Source: Betaproteobacteria bacterium
GTDB lineage: Bacteria; Pseudomonadota; Gammaproteobacteria; Burkholderiales; Casimicrobiaceae
Assembly (NCBI GenBank): GCA_016716425.1
Contig: JADJWJ010000009.1
Coordinates: 62,001-126,000, forward strand
Reading direction: 5' to 3'
Length of the DNA stretch: 64,000 nucleotides
Shown: in pieces, positions 17,537 through 27,122 of the stretch
Position numbering within the stretch: the first letter of the stretch is position 1
How the letters are laid out: each line of letters starts with the position of its first letter
Program-made: the position numbers and the translations under genes
Notes under the pieces: generated by a model
The model's database searches: none
What the model saw: only the letters and a program-made list of their open reading frames with translations
Told to the model about the DNA's origin: nothing

Positions 17537-18697
17537 CTAGGCCTTCTTGGCCGGCTGCCTCGCGCCGAAGTAGTGGTTGTACGCCATGCGCCGGTTGACG
17601 TTGGTGTCGAGGTCCCACTTCACCGCACGCTGGGCGAACGCCTTCTGCGAGTCCGCGATCTCGACAAAGAGCGCGTTGTCCTTGCGCTTGGTGACGGCCT
17701 CGTCGTAGATCACGAGCTGCCGCTGCAGGATCGGGTCCGGCGTCTTGTAGAACTTGACGCCCTGCTTTTCCTGCAGCTCGGCGTAGTCCTTCGAGTAGCG
17801 GTCGATCGCCTTCCACGACATGTCGGCCGAGGCCGCGTCGACGGCGTTGGCGATGATCGCCTGCATCTTCGCCGGCAGCGCGTCGTACTTCGTCTTGTTG
17901 AACATGATCTCGAACTGCTCGGCGTTCTGGTGGTAGCTCTGCAGCATGCACACCTTCGAGACGTCGGCGAAGCCGAGAATCCGGTCGGACGTGGCGTTAT
18001 TGAACTCGGCGGCGTCCAGCAGGCCGCGGTCCATCGCCGGCACGATTTCGCCCCCCGGCAGCGCGTTGACCGCGGCGCCCAGCCCGGTGAACACGTCGAT
18101 CGAGATGCCGACTGTCCGGTACTTGAGGCCCTTGAAGTCGTCGGCCTTGGTGATCGGCTTCTTGAACCAGCCGAGCGGCTGCGTGGGCATCGGGCCGTAG
18201 GGGAACGACACGACGTTGGCGCCGATCGACGCGTAGAGCTTGTTCAGCAGCTCCTTGCCGCCGCCGTACTTGTGCCACGCGAGCAGCATGTTCGCGTCCA
18301 TGCCGTAGGCCGGGCCGGAGCCCCACAGCGCGAGCGCATTCTGCTTGCCGTAGTGGTAGACGAGAACACCATGGCCGCCGTCGAGCGTGCCCTTGGTGAC
18401 GGCGTCCAGCAGGCCGAACGCCGGGACGACGGCACCCGCCGGCAGCACCTCGATCTTGAGGTCGCCGCCGGTCATGTCGTTGACTTTCTTGGCGAAGTCG
18501 AGCGCGTATTCGTGGAAGATGTCCTTCGCCGGCCACGTCGACTGCCAGCGCATCGAAATCGGGCCCTGCGCCTTGACGATGGTCGGAAAGCCGAGTGTCG
18601 CCACACCCGCGGCGGCACCGCTGGCGGCCGTCAGGAACTTGCGGCGCGACGCGGTGGCGGCGGGCCTGGCCGCGGGAGACTGGGTTTTGCGTGTCAT
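17537..18697 (-). CDS. TRAP transporter substrate-binding protein (DctP/TakP type), Tat signal
   Basis: Periplasmic binding subunit of the TRAP system, 386 residues. A twin-arginine signal (SRRKFLTAASG) and a hydrophobic stretch precede the mature domain, which begins about PISMRWQSTW. LKYRTVGISIDVF and PGGEIVPAMDRGLLDAAEF match the TakP/FcbT1 subgroup, whose studied members bind 2-oxo acids or aromatic acids. The ATG at 18697 has GGAGGACGC before it. A TATAAT lies about 140 bases upstream. The ligand is inferred at class level only. Confidence 0.93.
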   Translation of the reverse strand: MTRKTQSPAARPAATASRRKFLTAASGAAAGVATLGFPTIVKAQGPISMRWQSTWPAKDIFHEYALDFAKKVNDMTGGDLKIEVLPAGAVVPAFGLLDAVTKGTLDGGHGVLVYHYGKQNALALWGSGPAYGMDANMLLAWHKYGGGKELLNKLYASIGANVVSFPYGPMPTQPLGWFKKPITKADDFKGLKYRTVGISIDVFTGLGAAVNALPGGEIVPAMDRGLLDAAEFNNATSDRILGFADVSKVCMLQSYHQNAEQFEIMFNKTKYDALPAKMQAIIANAVDAASADMSWKAIDRYSKDYAELQEKQGVKFYKTPDPILQRQLVIYDEAVTKRKDNALFVEIADSQKAFAQRAVKWDLDTNVNRRMAYNHYFGARQPAKKA

Positions 18698-18833
18698 GCG
18701 TCCTCCAAGGGGCGGCGCCTCACGTGCACGTTCGGCGCCGGGTGTCGGGATGGTCGCGGTCTCGGTACGGATCGCCGCGTGGTCCCGGGGGTTGGAAATG
18801 CGCTTCCGTTGGTCCGGATCGAATCAACGTCCC

Positions 18834-18839
18834 ATTATA
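18834..18839 (-). promoter_or_regulatory. -10 element upstream of the TRAP operon
   Basis: The minus strand reads GCTATAATGGGA, a perfect -10, in otherwise GC-rich DNA. The -35 region is weak (AATGAC at 17 bases). Transcription would start near 18827, leaving a leader of about 130 bases to the binding-protein ATG. No riboswitch-like structure was recognised in that leader. Confidence 0.5.
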
Positions 18840-18958
18840 GCGATGGCTCGTCCGGCGTCATTGTGCGGCGCGGAAAACTGCGGAAATCCCCCGGATCGCC
18901 GTGCCGGCGCGACCGCAGCCGCAAACAGTCCACGCCAGTCGTTTGTTCCCCTGCCCGC

Positions 18959-19585
18959 TCACGCGGACAGCGGCCGCCGCTCGCGCAGCGCCTGCGCCAG
19001 CGTCCCGGCGTCGACGTACTCGAGTTCGCCGCCCACAGGGACGCCGCGTGCGAGCCGGCTGACCGCGAGCCCCCGCGCCGCGAGCAACTCGCCGATGTAA
19101 TGGGCCGTCGCCTCGCCTTCGTTGGTGAAATTGGTCGCGAGGATCACCTCGCGCACGACGCCGTCGGTCGCGCGCTTCAGCAGCCGGTCGAGCCGGATCT
19201 CCTTCGGCCCGATCCCGTCGAGCGGCGACAGGCGCCCCATCAGCACGAAATAAAGGCCCTGGTACGCCTGCGCGTGCTCGACCATCAGCAGGTCCGCCGG
19301 CGTCTCCACGACGCACAGCAGCGCGGGGTCGCGGCGCGGCGACCGGCAGAGCGCGCACAGCGTGTCCTCGGTGAAGGTGTTGCAGCGCTCGCAGTGCCGG
19401 ATCGTGTCGGCCGCGTGTGAGAGCGCCCGCGCCAGCGCGCGCGCGCCGTCGCGGTCGTGCTGCATCAGGTGCAGCGCCATCCGCTGCGCGGCCTTGGGCC
19501 CGACACCCGGCAGGCACCGCAGCGCCCGCGAGAGCGTGTCGAGGCTGCCGAGCGGCTCCTGCGGCGGGACGGCGCGTTCGGTCAT
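18959..19585 (-). CDS. recR: recombination mediator RecR
   Basis: Works with RecO and RecF to load RecA on SSB-coated gaps. The 208-residue protein has an N-terminal helix-hairpin-helix (LPGVGPKAAQRMALHL), a four-cysteine zinc motif (CERCNTF and CALC), and a Toprim domain starting LLCVVETPADLLMVE. The C-terminus GVPVGGELEYVDAGTLAQAL is the Walker-B-like family signature. It is 6 bases after ybaB in the conserved dnaX-ybaB-recR order. Confidence 0.97.
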   Translation of the reverse strand: MTERAVPPQEPLGSLDTLSRALRCLPGVGPKAAQRMALHLMQHDRDGARALARALSHAADTIRHCERCNTFTEDTLCALCRSPRRDPALLCVVETPADLLMVEHAQAYQGLYFVLMGRLSPLDGIGPKEIRLDRLLKRATDGVVREVILATNFTNEGEATAHYIGELLAARGLAVSRLARGVPVGGELEYVDAGTLAQALRERRPLSA

Positions 19586-19591
19586 CGAGGC

Positions 19592-19918
19592 TCAGAACGG
19601 CAGCTTGAATCCCGGCGGCAGCGGCATGCCCGCGGTGAGGCCCGACATCTTCTCCTGCGTCGTCGCCTCGACGCGACGCACGGCGTCGTTCACCGCGGCG
19701 GCGACCAGATCCTCCAGCATGTCCCGGTCGTCCGCCAGCAGCGACGGGTCGATCGCCACGCGCTTCACGTCGTGGCGGCAGGTCATCGTGACCTTGACCA
19801 GCCCCGCGCCGGCCTGTCCCTCGACCTCGGTCTGCGCAAGCTCCTCCTGCGCCTTCTTCATGTTGTCCTGCATCTGCTGGGCCTGCTTCATGAGGCCGGC
19901 CAACTGGTTCTTCATCAT
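19592..19918 (-). CDS. ybaB: YbaB/EbfC nucleoid-associated protein
   Basis: A 108-residue DNA-binding dimer of the YbaB/EbfC family. Motifs include GLMKQAQQMQDNMKKAQEEL (coiled helix) and the C-terminal MPLPPGFKLPF, both typical. The ATG at 19918 is followed by a second ATG; GAGGAG lies 11 bases before the first. The upstream extension of the frame overlaps the end of dnaX and is not family sequence. Confidence 0.95.
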   Translation of the reverse strand: MMKNQLAGLMKQAQQMQDNMKKAQEELAQTEVEGQAGAGLVKVTMTCRHDVKRVAIDPSLLADDRDMLEDLVAAAVNDAVRRVEATTQEKMSGLTAGMPLPPGFKLPF

Positions 19919-19937
19919 CGGGGAAACGCTCCTCGCT

Positions 19938-21611
19938 TCACTTCGCGTTGCCATCGCGCGCGATCGGCGCGATGGTGTCGGGCTTCACCTGCCCGTCGAA
20001 TTTGCTGATGAGATCGCGGACGAACGGCTCGTCGCGAAAGGCCGCCTCGCCCTGCGCGCGCGCCTGCGCGCGCTCGCGCTTCTCCAGCGCGGCGAGCGAC
20101 GACTCGGCCGGCGCGCCGACCTCGAACGCCAGCAACAGCTTGCGACCGGTCGCCTGCTCGAGCGCCCCTTTCAGCTTGTCCGCGTACGCCTTGTCGGCGA
20201 GGTGCTTGTGCGCGACCGGCAGCGCCAGCGTCAGCGCGTTGCCGGCGACCGACTTCAACTCCGTCTGCGCGGCGAGTTGCGCGGCCATCCCGGTCAACCC
20301 GAGCGAGGCGACGAACGCGGGCCACGCCACGGCGTCGGCCGGCAGCGGGACGGGTGCGGGCGCCGCCGGCGCCGGCGCCGGGCGCGGCGGCTCGGCGCTG
20401 CGCGCGGGCGTCATCGTGGCGATCGTCGGCCCCGGCCCCGGCGCCGATGCCGCGTCCGCGGCCGGACGCGGCAATGGCCGTGCGCCGGTGGCGCGCTCGA
20501 CACGCGCCACCGGCGCTTCCGGCACCAACGCCGCCGGCCCGAACGCCAGCATGCGCAGCAGCGTCATCGAGAGGCCCATCGCCTCGTCCGGCGCCAGCGC
20601 GAGATCGGCGCGGCCCTGCGCGGCGATCTGGTACATGAGCTGCGCCGCCTCGGGCGAGAACGCGCCGGCGAACGCCGTCACGCGCGCGGCGTCGTCGTAC
20701 GCGGCCGCGGCGGCCGGCACGACCTGCGCCACCGCCACGCGATGGAACAGGGACGCCAACTCCTCCAGCGCGAACCCCGCTGCCAGTCCGCGCGCGACCA
20801 TCGCGTCGCTCTCGGCGAGCAGCGCCGTCCCGTCGCCGGCGGCGAGCGCGTCGGCGATCCGGTAGCCGTACTCGCGGTCGACGGTGCCGAGCATCGTGCG
20901 CACGACGTCCTCGCGGACCTCGCCGCCGCCGAAGGCGATCGCCTGGTCGAGCAGCGACAGCCCGTCGCGCAGCGAGCCCTGCGCGGCACGGGCGATCAGC
21001 GCGACTCCGCCGGCCTCGTGCGCAATGCCCTCGGCGGCCAGAATGTGCTCGATGCGCGCGCCGATCAGCGCCGGCGTCAGCGGCTTCAGGTTGAACTGCA
21101 GGCAGCGCGACAGCACGGTGACCGGGATCTTCTGCGGGTCGGTCGTCGCCAGCACGAACCGGACGTGCTCGGGCGGTTCCTCGAGCGTCTTCAGCATCGA
21201 GTTGAACGCGGCCTTCGACAGCATGTGCACTTCGTCGATCAGGTAGACCTTGTACCGGCCGACCGTCGGCGCGTAGCGGGCGTTGTCGAGGATCTCCCGC
21301 ATGTTGTCGATGCCGGTGTTCGACGCGGCGTCGAGCTCCAGCAGGTCGACGAAGCGGCCGGCGTCGATGTCGGTGCACGCCGCGCACGCGCCGCACGGCG
21401 TCGCCGTCACGCCGGTCAGGCAGTTGAGGCTCTTGGCGAGGATGCGCGCGATCGTCGTCTTGCCCACACCGCGGGTGCCGGTGAGCAGGTAGGCGTGGTG
21501 GATGCGCCCGCGCGACAGCGAATTGGCGAGCGCGGTCACGACGTGCTCCTGCCCGGACAGCTCGGCGAAGTTCATCGGCCGCCACTTGCGCGCGAGGACC
21601 TGGTAGCTCAT
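19938..21611 (-). CDS. dnaX: DNA polymerase III tau subunit DnaX
   Basis: Clamp-loader ATPase and replisome organiser, 557 residues. Walker A is GTRGVGKTTIARIL near residue 45 and Walker B/DExx is LIDEVHML. The zinc module spaces cysteines as in CLTG...CGACAAC. The sensor motif is LSRCLQF. Domain III runs to about residue 370, followed by a Pro/Ala-rich linker and a C-terminal domain expected to bind polymerase or helicase. ATG at 21611 gives MSYQVLARKWRP, the usual start. I see no clear A-rich slippery site for a shorter gamma form. Confidence 0.96.
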   Translation of the reverse strand: MSYQVLARKWRPMNFAELSGQEHVVTALANSLSRGRIHHAYLLTGTRGVGKTTIARILAKSLNCLTGVTATPCGACAACTDIDAGRFVDLLELDAASNTGIDNMREILDNARYAPTVGRYKVYLIDEVHMLSKAAFNSMLKTLEEPPEHVRFVLATTDPQKIPVTVLSRCLQFNLKPLTPALIGARIEHILAAEGIAHEAGGVALIARAAQGSLRDGLSLLDQAIAFGGGEVREDVVRTMLGTVDREYGYRIADALAAGDGTALLAESDAMVARGLAAGFALEELASLFHRVAVAQVVPAAAAAYDDAARVTAFAGAFSPEAAQLMYQIAAQGRADLALAPDEAMGLSMTLLRMLAFGPAALVPEAPVARVERATGARPLPRPAADAASAPGPGPTIATMTPARSAEPPRPAPAPAAPAPVPLPADAVAWPAFVASLGLTGMAAQLAAQTELKSVAGNALTLALPVAHKHLADKAYADKLKGALEQATGRKLLLAFEVGAPAESSLAALEKRERAQARAQGEAAFRDEPFVRDLISKFDGQVKPDTIAPIARDGNAK

Positions 21612-21702
21612 CGGCGGATTATCGCGCGTTTGCGCGCGTTCGCGGCGCGCCCGGCGCCGGGCCGGCGCGCGGCCGGACCGGTGCGACGGGCGCGGAAGAG
21701 GT

Positions 21703-21798
21703 GGCGAGCCGTGATCCCGGCACTTGCATGGCTTCGCTGTGGCTGCTTCCTTCCGGACCTGACCAGATTCACGAACATGCAATGCGGGGCGACCCGCC
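21703..21798 (-). ncRNA. ffs: 4.5S signal recognition particle RNA
   Basis: The minus strand contains the invariant SRP core, GGTCAGGTCCGGAAGGAAGC, with the GGAA tetraloop and symmetric loop that bind Ffh. The ends pair perfectly over 9 bases (GGCGGGTCG with CGGCTCGCC, allowing G-U), giving a 96-base hairpin like the small bacterial SRP RNA. It lies just upstream of dnaX, a position seen in related genomes. A -10 TATAAT at 21829-21834 suggests a precursor starting near 21822. Confidence 0.95.
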
Positions 21799-21828
21799 GT
21801 TGAGCGGGTGCGCGATGCGCACGGGAGC

Positions 21829-21834
21829 ATTATA
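21829..21834 (-). promoter_or_regulatory. -10 element of the SRP RNA gene
   Basis: A perfect TATAAT on the minus strand, about 30 bases upstream of the deduced RNA end. No good -35 is visible. A start near 21822 would leave about 24 bases to be removed from the precursor, or the true RNA is longer than drawn. Confidence 0.5.
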
Positions 21835-21898
21835 CCGGCGATCGCCCGGTCGCGCGTCCGCGCGAGGCCCTCCGCGCGTCGCGTAAAATGCGCCGATC

Positions 21899-22699
21899 AT
21901 GCTCCGGGTCCTGGTTCTCGCCGCCGGCCTCCTGGCCGGCGTGGCCGCGACGGCCGCCGACGCCCCCCCGACCGTCTTCCTGGAGGAGCACACCTCCGCG
22001 GAACTCGCCAGTGCCATCGAGGCGGGCAGGACGACGATCATCGTGCCGATCGGCGGCACCGAGCAGAACGGCCCGCACATCGTGCTCGGCAAGCACAACG
22101 TCCGCGCGAAGGCGCTGGCCGCGAAGGTCGCGGCGGCACTCGGCAACGCGCTGGTCGCGCCCGTCGTCGCGTACGTGCCGGAGGGCGGCACCGACCCGCC
22201 GACCGGGCACATGCGTTATCCGGGCACGATCACCGTGCCGCCGGACGCGTACCGCAAGGTCCTCATTTCCGCGGCACGCAGCTTCCGGCTGCATGGCTTC
22301 CGCGACATCGTGCTGCTGGGCGATCACGGCGACTACCAGAAGGACAACCAGGCCGTGGCCGCAGCGCTCGCTCGCGAATGGGCGGGCACGGGCGTGCGTG
22401 TGCACGCAATCGCCGAGTACTATCGCGCGGCGACCGAAGGCTTCGCGCAGTCGCTGAAGACCCGCGGCCATACCGATGCCGAGATCGGCCTGCACGCCGG
22501 GCTCGCCGACACGTCGCTCGCGCTGGCGGTCGATCCGAAGCTCGTTCGCGTCGATCGGCTCGCGGCCGCCGGGCCGGTGCCTGCGCCCGGCGTCACCGGC
22601 GACCCGCGCCGGGCGAGCGCGGTGCTGGGACAGGCCGGCGTGGACGCGATCGTCGCGCAGTCGGTGGATGCGATCCGTGCGGTGACCGCACGCCGGTGA
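21899..22699 (+). CDS. creatininase-family metal-dependent amidohydrolase, exported
   Basis: A 266-residue member of the creatininase/MftE/ArfB family, which hydrolyses amide bonds using a binuclear metal site. A signal peptide ends near ATAAD. Metal-ligand motifs are visible in PIGGTEQNGPH and LGDHGDYQKD; GGTDPPTGHMRYPGT is the typical loop. Export is unusual for this family and suggests a periplasmic substrate. It is 56 bases upstream of a beta-propeller gene on the same strand. Substrate is unknown; creatinine itself is not implied. Confidence 0.82.
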   Translation: MLRVLVLAAGLLAGVAATAADAPPTVFLEEHTSAELASAIEAGRTTIIVPIGGTEQNGPHIVLGKHNVRAKALAAKVAAALGNALVAPVVAYVPEGGTDPPTGHMRYPGTITVPPDAYRKVLISAARSFRLHGFRDIVLLGDHGDYQKDNQAVAAALAREWAGTGVRVHAIAEYYRAATEGFAQSLKTRGHTDAEIGLHAGLADTSLALAVDPKLVRVDRLAAAGPVPAPGVTGDPRRASAVLGQAGVDAIVAQSVDAIRAVTARR

Positions 22700-22755
22700 A
22701 TCGCACTTCGTCGGCAACGCGCGTTACGATTCGACCAATAACCAGGGGAGCGTTC

Positions 22756-23997
22756 GTGAAGTTCGCATTCATGTTGCACGCAGCGGCCGCGGCATTCGTC
22801 GCGGCGGTCGGATACGCGGCACCCGCCGCGGCGCAGGCTCCGGCGAAGCCGCCCGCGGTCGCCACCGTGCCCGGCATGCCGCCGGTGCGGGACCCCGCCA
22901 ATCTCTACAGCGAGACGACGGCGGACAAGATGAGCCCCGCCGTCGCCGCCGACCTGCCCCGCGTGTACGTCCCGCACATCCAGTCGAACGACGTCTGGGT
23001 GATCGACCCTGCCACGTTCAAAGTCGTCGAAAAATTCAAGGTCGGCCTGAACCCGCAGCACGTCGTTCCGTCGTGGGACCTGATGACGTTGTGGGTCGCC
23101 AACAACGCCGAAAACACGAACAAGGGCAGCATGATCCCGGTCGACCCGAAGACGGGCAAGCCCGGCAAGGCGATTCCCGTCGACGATCCGTACAACGTCT
23201 ATTTCACGCCGGACGGCAAGTCGGCGATCATCGTCGCGGAGGCCATGAAGCGCCTCGACTTCCGCGACCCGAAGACGATGGCGATGCAGTACTCGATCGA
23301 CGTCCCGAAGTGCGCGGGGATCAATCATGCCGACTTCTCGATCGACGGGCGCTACGCGATCTTCACGTGCGAGTTCGCGGGAACCGTGGCGAAGATCGAC
23401 ATGGTCGACCGCAAGGTGCTGGGCTACACGCAGGTGATCCAGCCGGGCCGGCCCACGCAGGTGGTCAAGGGCCCCGACGGCCGCGACGAGACGATCTGCA
23501 CGACGTGGAAGGGCATGCCGCAGGACATCCGCGCCTCCCCCGACGGCAAGCTCTTCTTCGTCGCCGACATGATGGCGGACGGCGTGCACGTGGTCGACCT
23601 CGATACGTTCCGGCAGGTTGGCTTCGTCGAGACCGGCAAGGGCACGCACGGCCTGTACCCGAGCCGCGACGGGAAGAAGCTCTACGTCGCCAACCGCGGC
23701 TCCAACAAGATCCACGGCCCGCCGAAGGGCAAGGGCAGCGTGTCGGTGATCGACTTCGCGACGCGCAAGGTCGACGTCACGTGGCCGATCCCCGGCGGCG
23801 GCAGCCCGGACATGGGCAACGTCAGCGCCGACGGCAAGTGGCTGTGGCTGTCGGGCCGCTACGACCACGTCGTCTACGCGTTCGACACGACGACCGGCGA
23901 GGTGAAGACCATTCCGGTCGGCCGCGAGCCGCACGGCCTCACGGTGTGGCCACAGCCGGGACGCTATTCGCTCGGGCATACGGGCAATCTACGCTGA
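22756..23997 (+). CDS. exported YVTN-type beta-propeller protein
   Basis: A 413-residue secreted protein. A signal peptide ending AAAQAP is followed by repeated beta-propeller blades, with motifs such as VWVIDPATFKVVEKF, YNVYFTPDGKSAIIV, DIRASPDGKLFFVAD, and KKLYVANRGSNKI. Such proteins usually mediate binding or sit beside periplasmic redox enzymes; some are lactonase-like. The GTG at 22756 is chosen because GGGGAG precedes it by 6 bases and it opens the signal peptide. It is probably cotranscribed with the creatininase-like gene. No catalytic residues can be assigned. Confidence 0.85.
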   Translation: MKFAFMLHAAAAAFVAAVGYAAPAAAQAPAKPPAVATVPGMPPVRDPANLYSETTADKMSPAVAADLPRVYVPHIQSNDVWVIDPATFKVVEKFKVGLNPQHVVPSWDLMTLWVANNAENTNKGSMIPVDPKTGKPGKAIPVDDPYNVYFTPDGKSAIIVAEAMKRLDFRDPKTMAMQYSIDVPKCAGINHADFSIDGRYAIFTCEFAGTVAKIDMVDRKVLGYTQVIQPGRPTQVVKGPDGRDETICTTWKGMPQDIRASPDGKLFFVADMMADGVHVVDLDTFRQVGFVETGKGTHGLYPSRDGKKLYVANRGSNKIHGPPKGKGSVSVIDFATRKVDVTWPIPGGGSPDMGNVSADGKWLWLSGRYDHVVYAFDTTTGEVKTIPVGREPHGLTVWPQPGRYSLGHTGNLR

Positions 23998-24165
23998 CGT
24001 GGCCAAATCGCGCAGACCGGCTTCGCCCGGCCCGCGATTCGGTCCCGAAGGCAGTCAGCGAGGCAGGCTTCGGGCGGCCGGGCGCCTTCCTCGTAGCAAA
24101 GGCAACGAAGCGCGCCGATCGCAGTCCGCTGCGCGGACCGCTCGGGAGCGCGCGCAAGCGCGCTG
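23994..24165 (+). repeat. dispersed ~155-bp intergenic repeat, copy 2
   Basis: Matches the minus strand of 11660-11820 block by block: GACGTG, CCAAATCGCG, CCGGCTTCGCCCGG, GCGATTCGGTCCCG, and GAAGCGCGCCGATCGC. It begins right at the stop of the beta-propeller gene. Its GGGCGGCCGGGCGC segment also resembles sequence near 35550 and 46730. The remainder of the 350-base spacer (24166-24347) holds only the short hairpin repeats listed separately. Confidence 0.7.
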
Positions 24166-24273
24166 ACTGCCCCCGTTGGGGCACTCGCCGTGCGACGGTC
24201 CTCGACCGCGAACGTCTTTCGGCACGCGGGCAGTGGCAACGTCTGTTCCGCCACCGGCCGCGCCAACCGGGCT

Positions 24274-24312
24274 CCCTCTCCCCGCTTACGGGGAGAAGGT
24301 TGGGGTGAGGGG
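24274..24312. repeat. short CCCTCTCCCC-type extragenic repeat
   Basis: CCCTCTCCCCGCTTACGGGG followed by AGAAGGTTGGGGTGAGGGG is a near-palindromic motif found between genes in many proteobacteria. It lies downstream of serS. Confidence 0.6.
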
Positions 24313-24314
24313 AA

Positions 24315-24331
24315 ACCGAGCCAGGCTCGGT
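24315..24331 (-). terminator. hairpin downstream of serS, possible weak terminator
   Basis: A perfect 8-bp stem, ACCGAGCC and GGCTCGGT around one base, lies 17 bases after the serS stop on the minus strand. Only a short T stretch follows, so termination would be weak. Confidence 0.35.
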
Positions 24332-24347
24332 ATTCGCGGTGCGCGGG

Positions 24348-25643
<1,296 letters not shown>

Positions 25644-25649
25644 TCGTCA

Positions 25650-25655
25650 ATTCTA
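25650..25655 (-). promoter_or_regulatory. TAGAAT at leaderless distance from the serS ATG
   Basis: On the minus strand TAGAAT (5 of 6 to the -10 consensus) ends 6 bases before the A of the serS ATG, so transcription would begin at or next to the start codon. No Shine-Dalgarno-like sequence lies in the last 15 bases, which fits a leaderless transcript. The -35 is poor. Confidence 0.3.
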
Positions 25656-25681
25656 TCAGAGGCTTGCGACTCGACCCCTCA

Positions 25682-27007
25682 TCAGCCCGGCGTGTCGTCC
25701 GCCGCGCGATCGCGGTTGCGCAGGTACTCGAGCTTCGCGCGGATCTTGGCCTCGAGCCCGCGGTCGGTCGGCGCGTAGAACCGCTGCGGCATCATGTCGT
25801 CGGGCAGGTACGTCTCGCCCGCCGCGTACGCGCCCTCCTCGTCGTGCGCATAGCGGTAGCCGGCGCCGTAGCCCAGGTTCTTCATGAGCTTCGTCGGCGC
25901 GTTGCGCAGCCGCATCGGCACCGGTCGCGACCCGTCGTCCGCGATGAATGCCTTCGCCGCGCCGTATGCGACGTAGGCGGCGTTGGACTTCGGCGCGACC
26001 GCGAGATAGAGCACGCACTCGGCGAGTGCCAGTTCGCCCTCGGGCGAGCCCAGCCGCTCGTACGTCTCGGCAGCGTCGAGCGCCAGCCGCAGAGCGCGTG
26101 GATCGGCGAGCCCGATGTCCTCGGTCGCCATCCGGATCATGCGCCGCGCGACGTAGGGTGGATCGGCACCGCCGTCGAGCATCCGGCACATCCAGTACAG
26201 CGACGCGTCGGGGTCGGAGCCGCGCACGGCCTTGTGCAGCGCGGAGATCTGGTCGTAGAACGCCTCGCCGCCCTTGTCGAACCGGCGCAGGCTGCGCGCG
26301 ATCGTCGCCTCGACGAACGCGAGGTCGACGTCGTCGCGCCGCGCGGTGGCCGCCGCGACGGCGAGCTGCTCGACCAGATTGACGAGCCGCCGGCCGTCGC
26401 CGTCGGCATAGGCCACCAGCGCGTCGCGCGCCGGCGCATCGAGCGCAATGCCGGTGCCGGACGCCGCCAGCGCACGGTCGAGCAACGTGCCGAGGTCCGC
26501 GGCCGACAGCGGCTCCAGCACGTACACGGCGGCGCGCGACAGCAGCGCGCCGATCACCTCGAACGACGGGTTCTCCGTCGTGGCGCCGATGAACGTCACG
26601 GTGCCCCGCTCGACGTACGGCAGGAAGGCGTCCTGCTGCGCCTTGTTGAAGCGGTGCACCTCGTCGACGAACAGGATCGTCTGTCTCCCCGATTGCGCGA
26701 GCGTGGCCTCGGCACGCGCGACCGCGTCGCGGATGTCCTTGACGCCGGACAGCACGGCCGACAGCGCGATGAAGTCCGCGTTGAACGCGTCGGCCATCAG
26801 CCGCGCGAGCGTCGTCTTGCCGACACCGGGTGGTCCCCACAGGATCATCGAGTGCAGCTTGCCCGACGCGAACGCGACGGCGAGGGGCTTGCCTGGCGCC
26901 AACAGCTGGTGCTGGCCGACGACTTCGGCGATGGCGCGCGGGCGCAGCCGCTCCGCCAGCGGGACGCCGGCGTGCGCGGGCAGCGTGGTGGTGAAGAGGT
27001 CGGTCAT
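25682..27007 (-). CDS. rarA: replication-associated recombination ATPase RarA (MgsA)
   Basis: AAA+ ATPase related to clamp loaders that acts at stalled forks. Walker A is WGPPGVGKTTLARL and Walker B FVDEVHRFNKAQ; sensor 1 is IGATTENPSF. The C-terminal tetramerisation domain has RMIRMATEDIGLADPRAL and LPDDMMPQRFY, both specific to this family. Length 441 is usual. The ATG at 27007 gives MTDLFTTT. It is separated from lolA by a three-gene forward-strand cassette, unlike the usual lolA-rarA adjacency. Confidence 0.95.
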   Translation of the reverse strand: MTDLFTTTLPAHAGVPLAERLRPRAIAEVVGQHQLLAPGKPLAVAFASGKLHSMILWGPPGVGKTTLARLMADAFNADFIALSAVLSGVKDIRDAVARAEATLAQSGRQTILFVDEVHRFNKAQQDAFLPYVERGTVTFIGATTENPSFEVIGALLSRAAVYVLEPLSAADLGTLLDRALAASGTGIALDAPARDALVAYADGDGRRLVNLVEQLAVAAATARRDDVDLAFVEATIARSLRRFDKGGEAFYDQISALHKAVRGSDPDASLYWMCRMLDGGADPPYVARRMIRMATEDIGLADPRALRLALDAAETYERLGSPEGELALAECVLYLAVAPKSNAAYVAYGAAKAFIADDGSRPVPMRLRNAPTKLMKNLGYGAGYRYAHDEEGAYAAGETYLPDDMMPQRFYAPTDRGLEAKIRAKLEYLRNRDRAADDTPG

Positions 27008-27089
27008 TGGGAGGCCACGCACGGAGGCGCCGGTGCGGCGATTGTACGTCCGGCCGTGCGGCGGCCCCAGGCGACGCGGACGCATGCCC

Positions 27090-27095
27090 TACAAT
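27090..27095 (+). promoter_or_regulatory. -10 element upstream of the aldolase gene
   Basis: TACAAT (5 of 6) lies 27 bases before the ATG at 27123. There is no convincing -35. It is divergent from rarA and would drive the three-gene forward cassette. Confidence 0.35.
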
Positions 27096-27122
27096 GCGGA
27101 CGCGACCGAGCGAGGGCATGCG

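Noticed and set aside
19938..21611. Possible programmed frameshift in dnaX giving a gamma subunit
   Set aside because: No A-rich slippery heptamer followed by a stem was found in the expected region.
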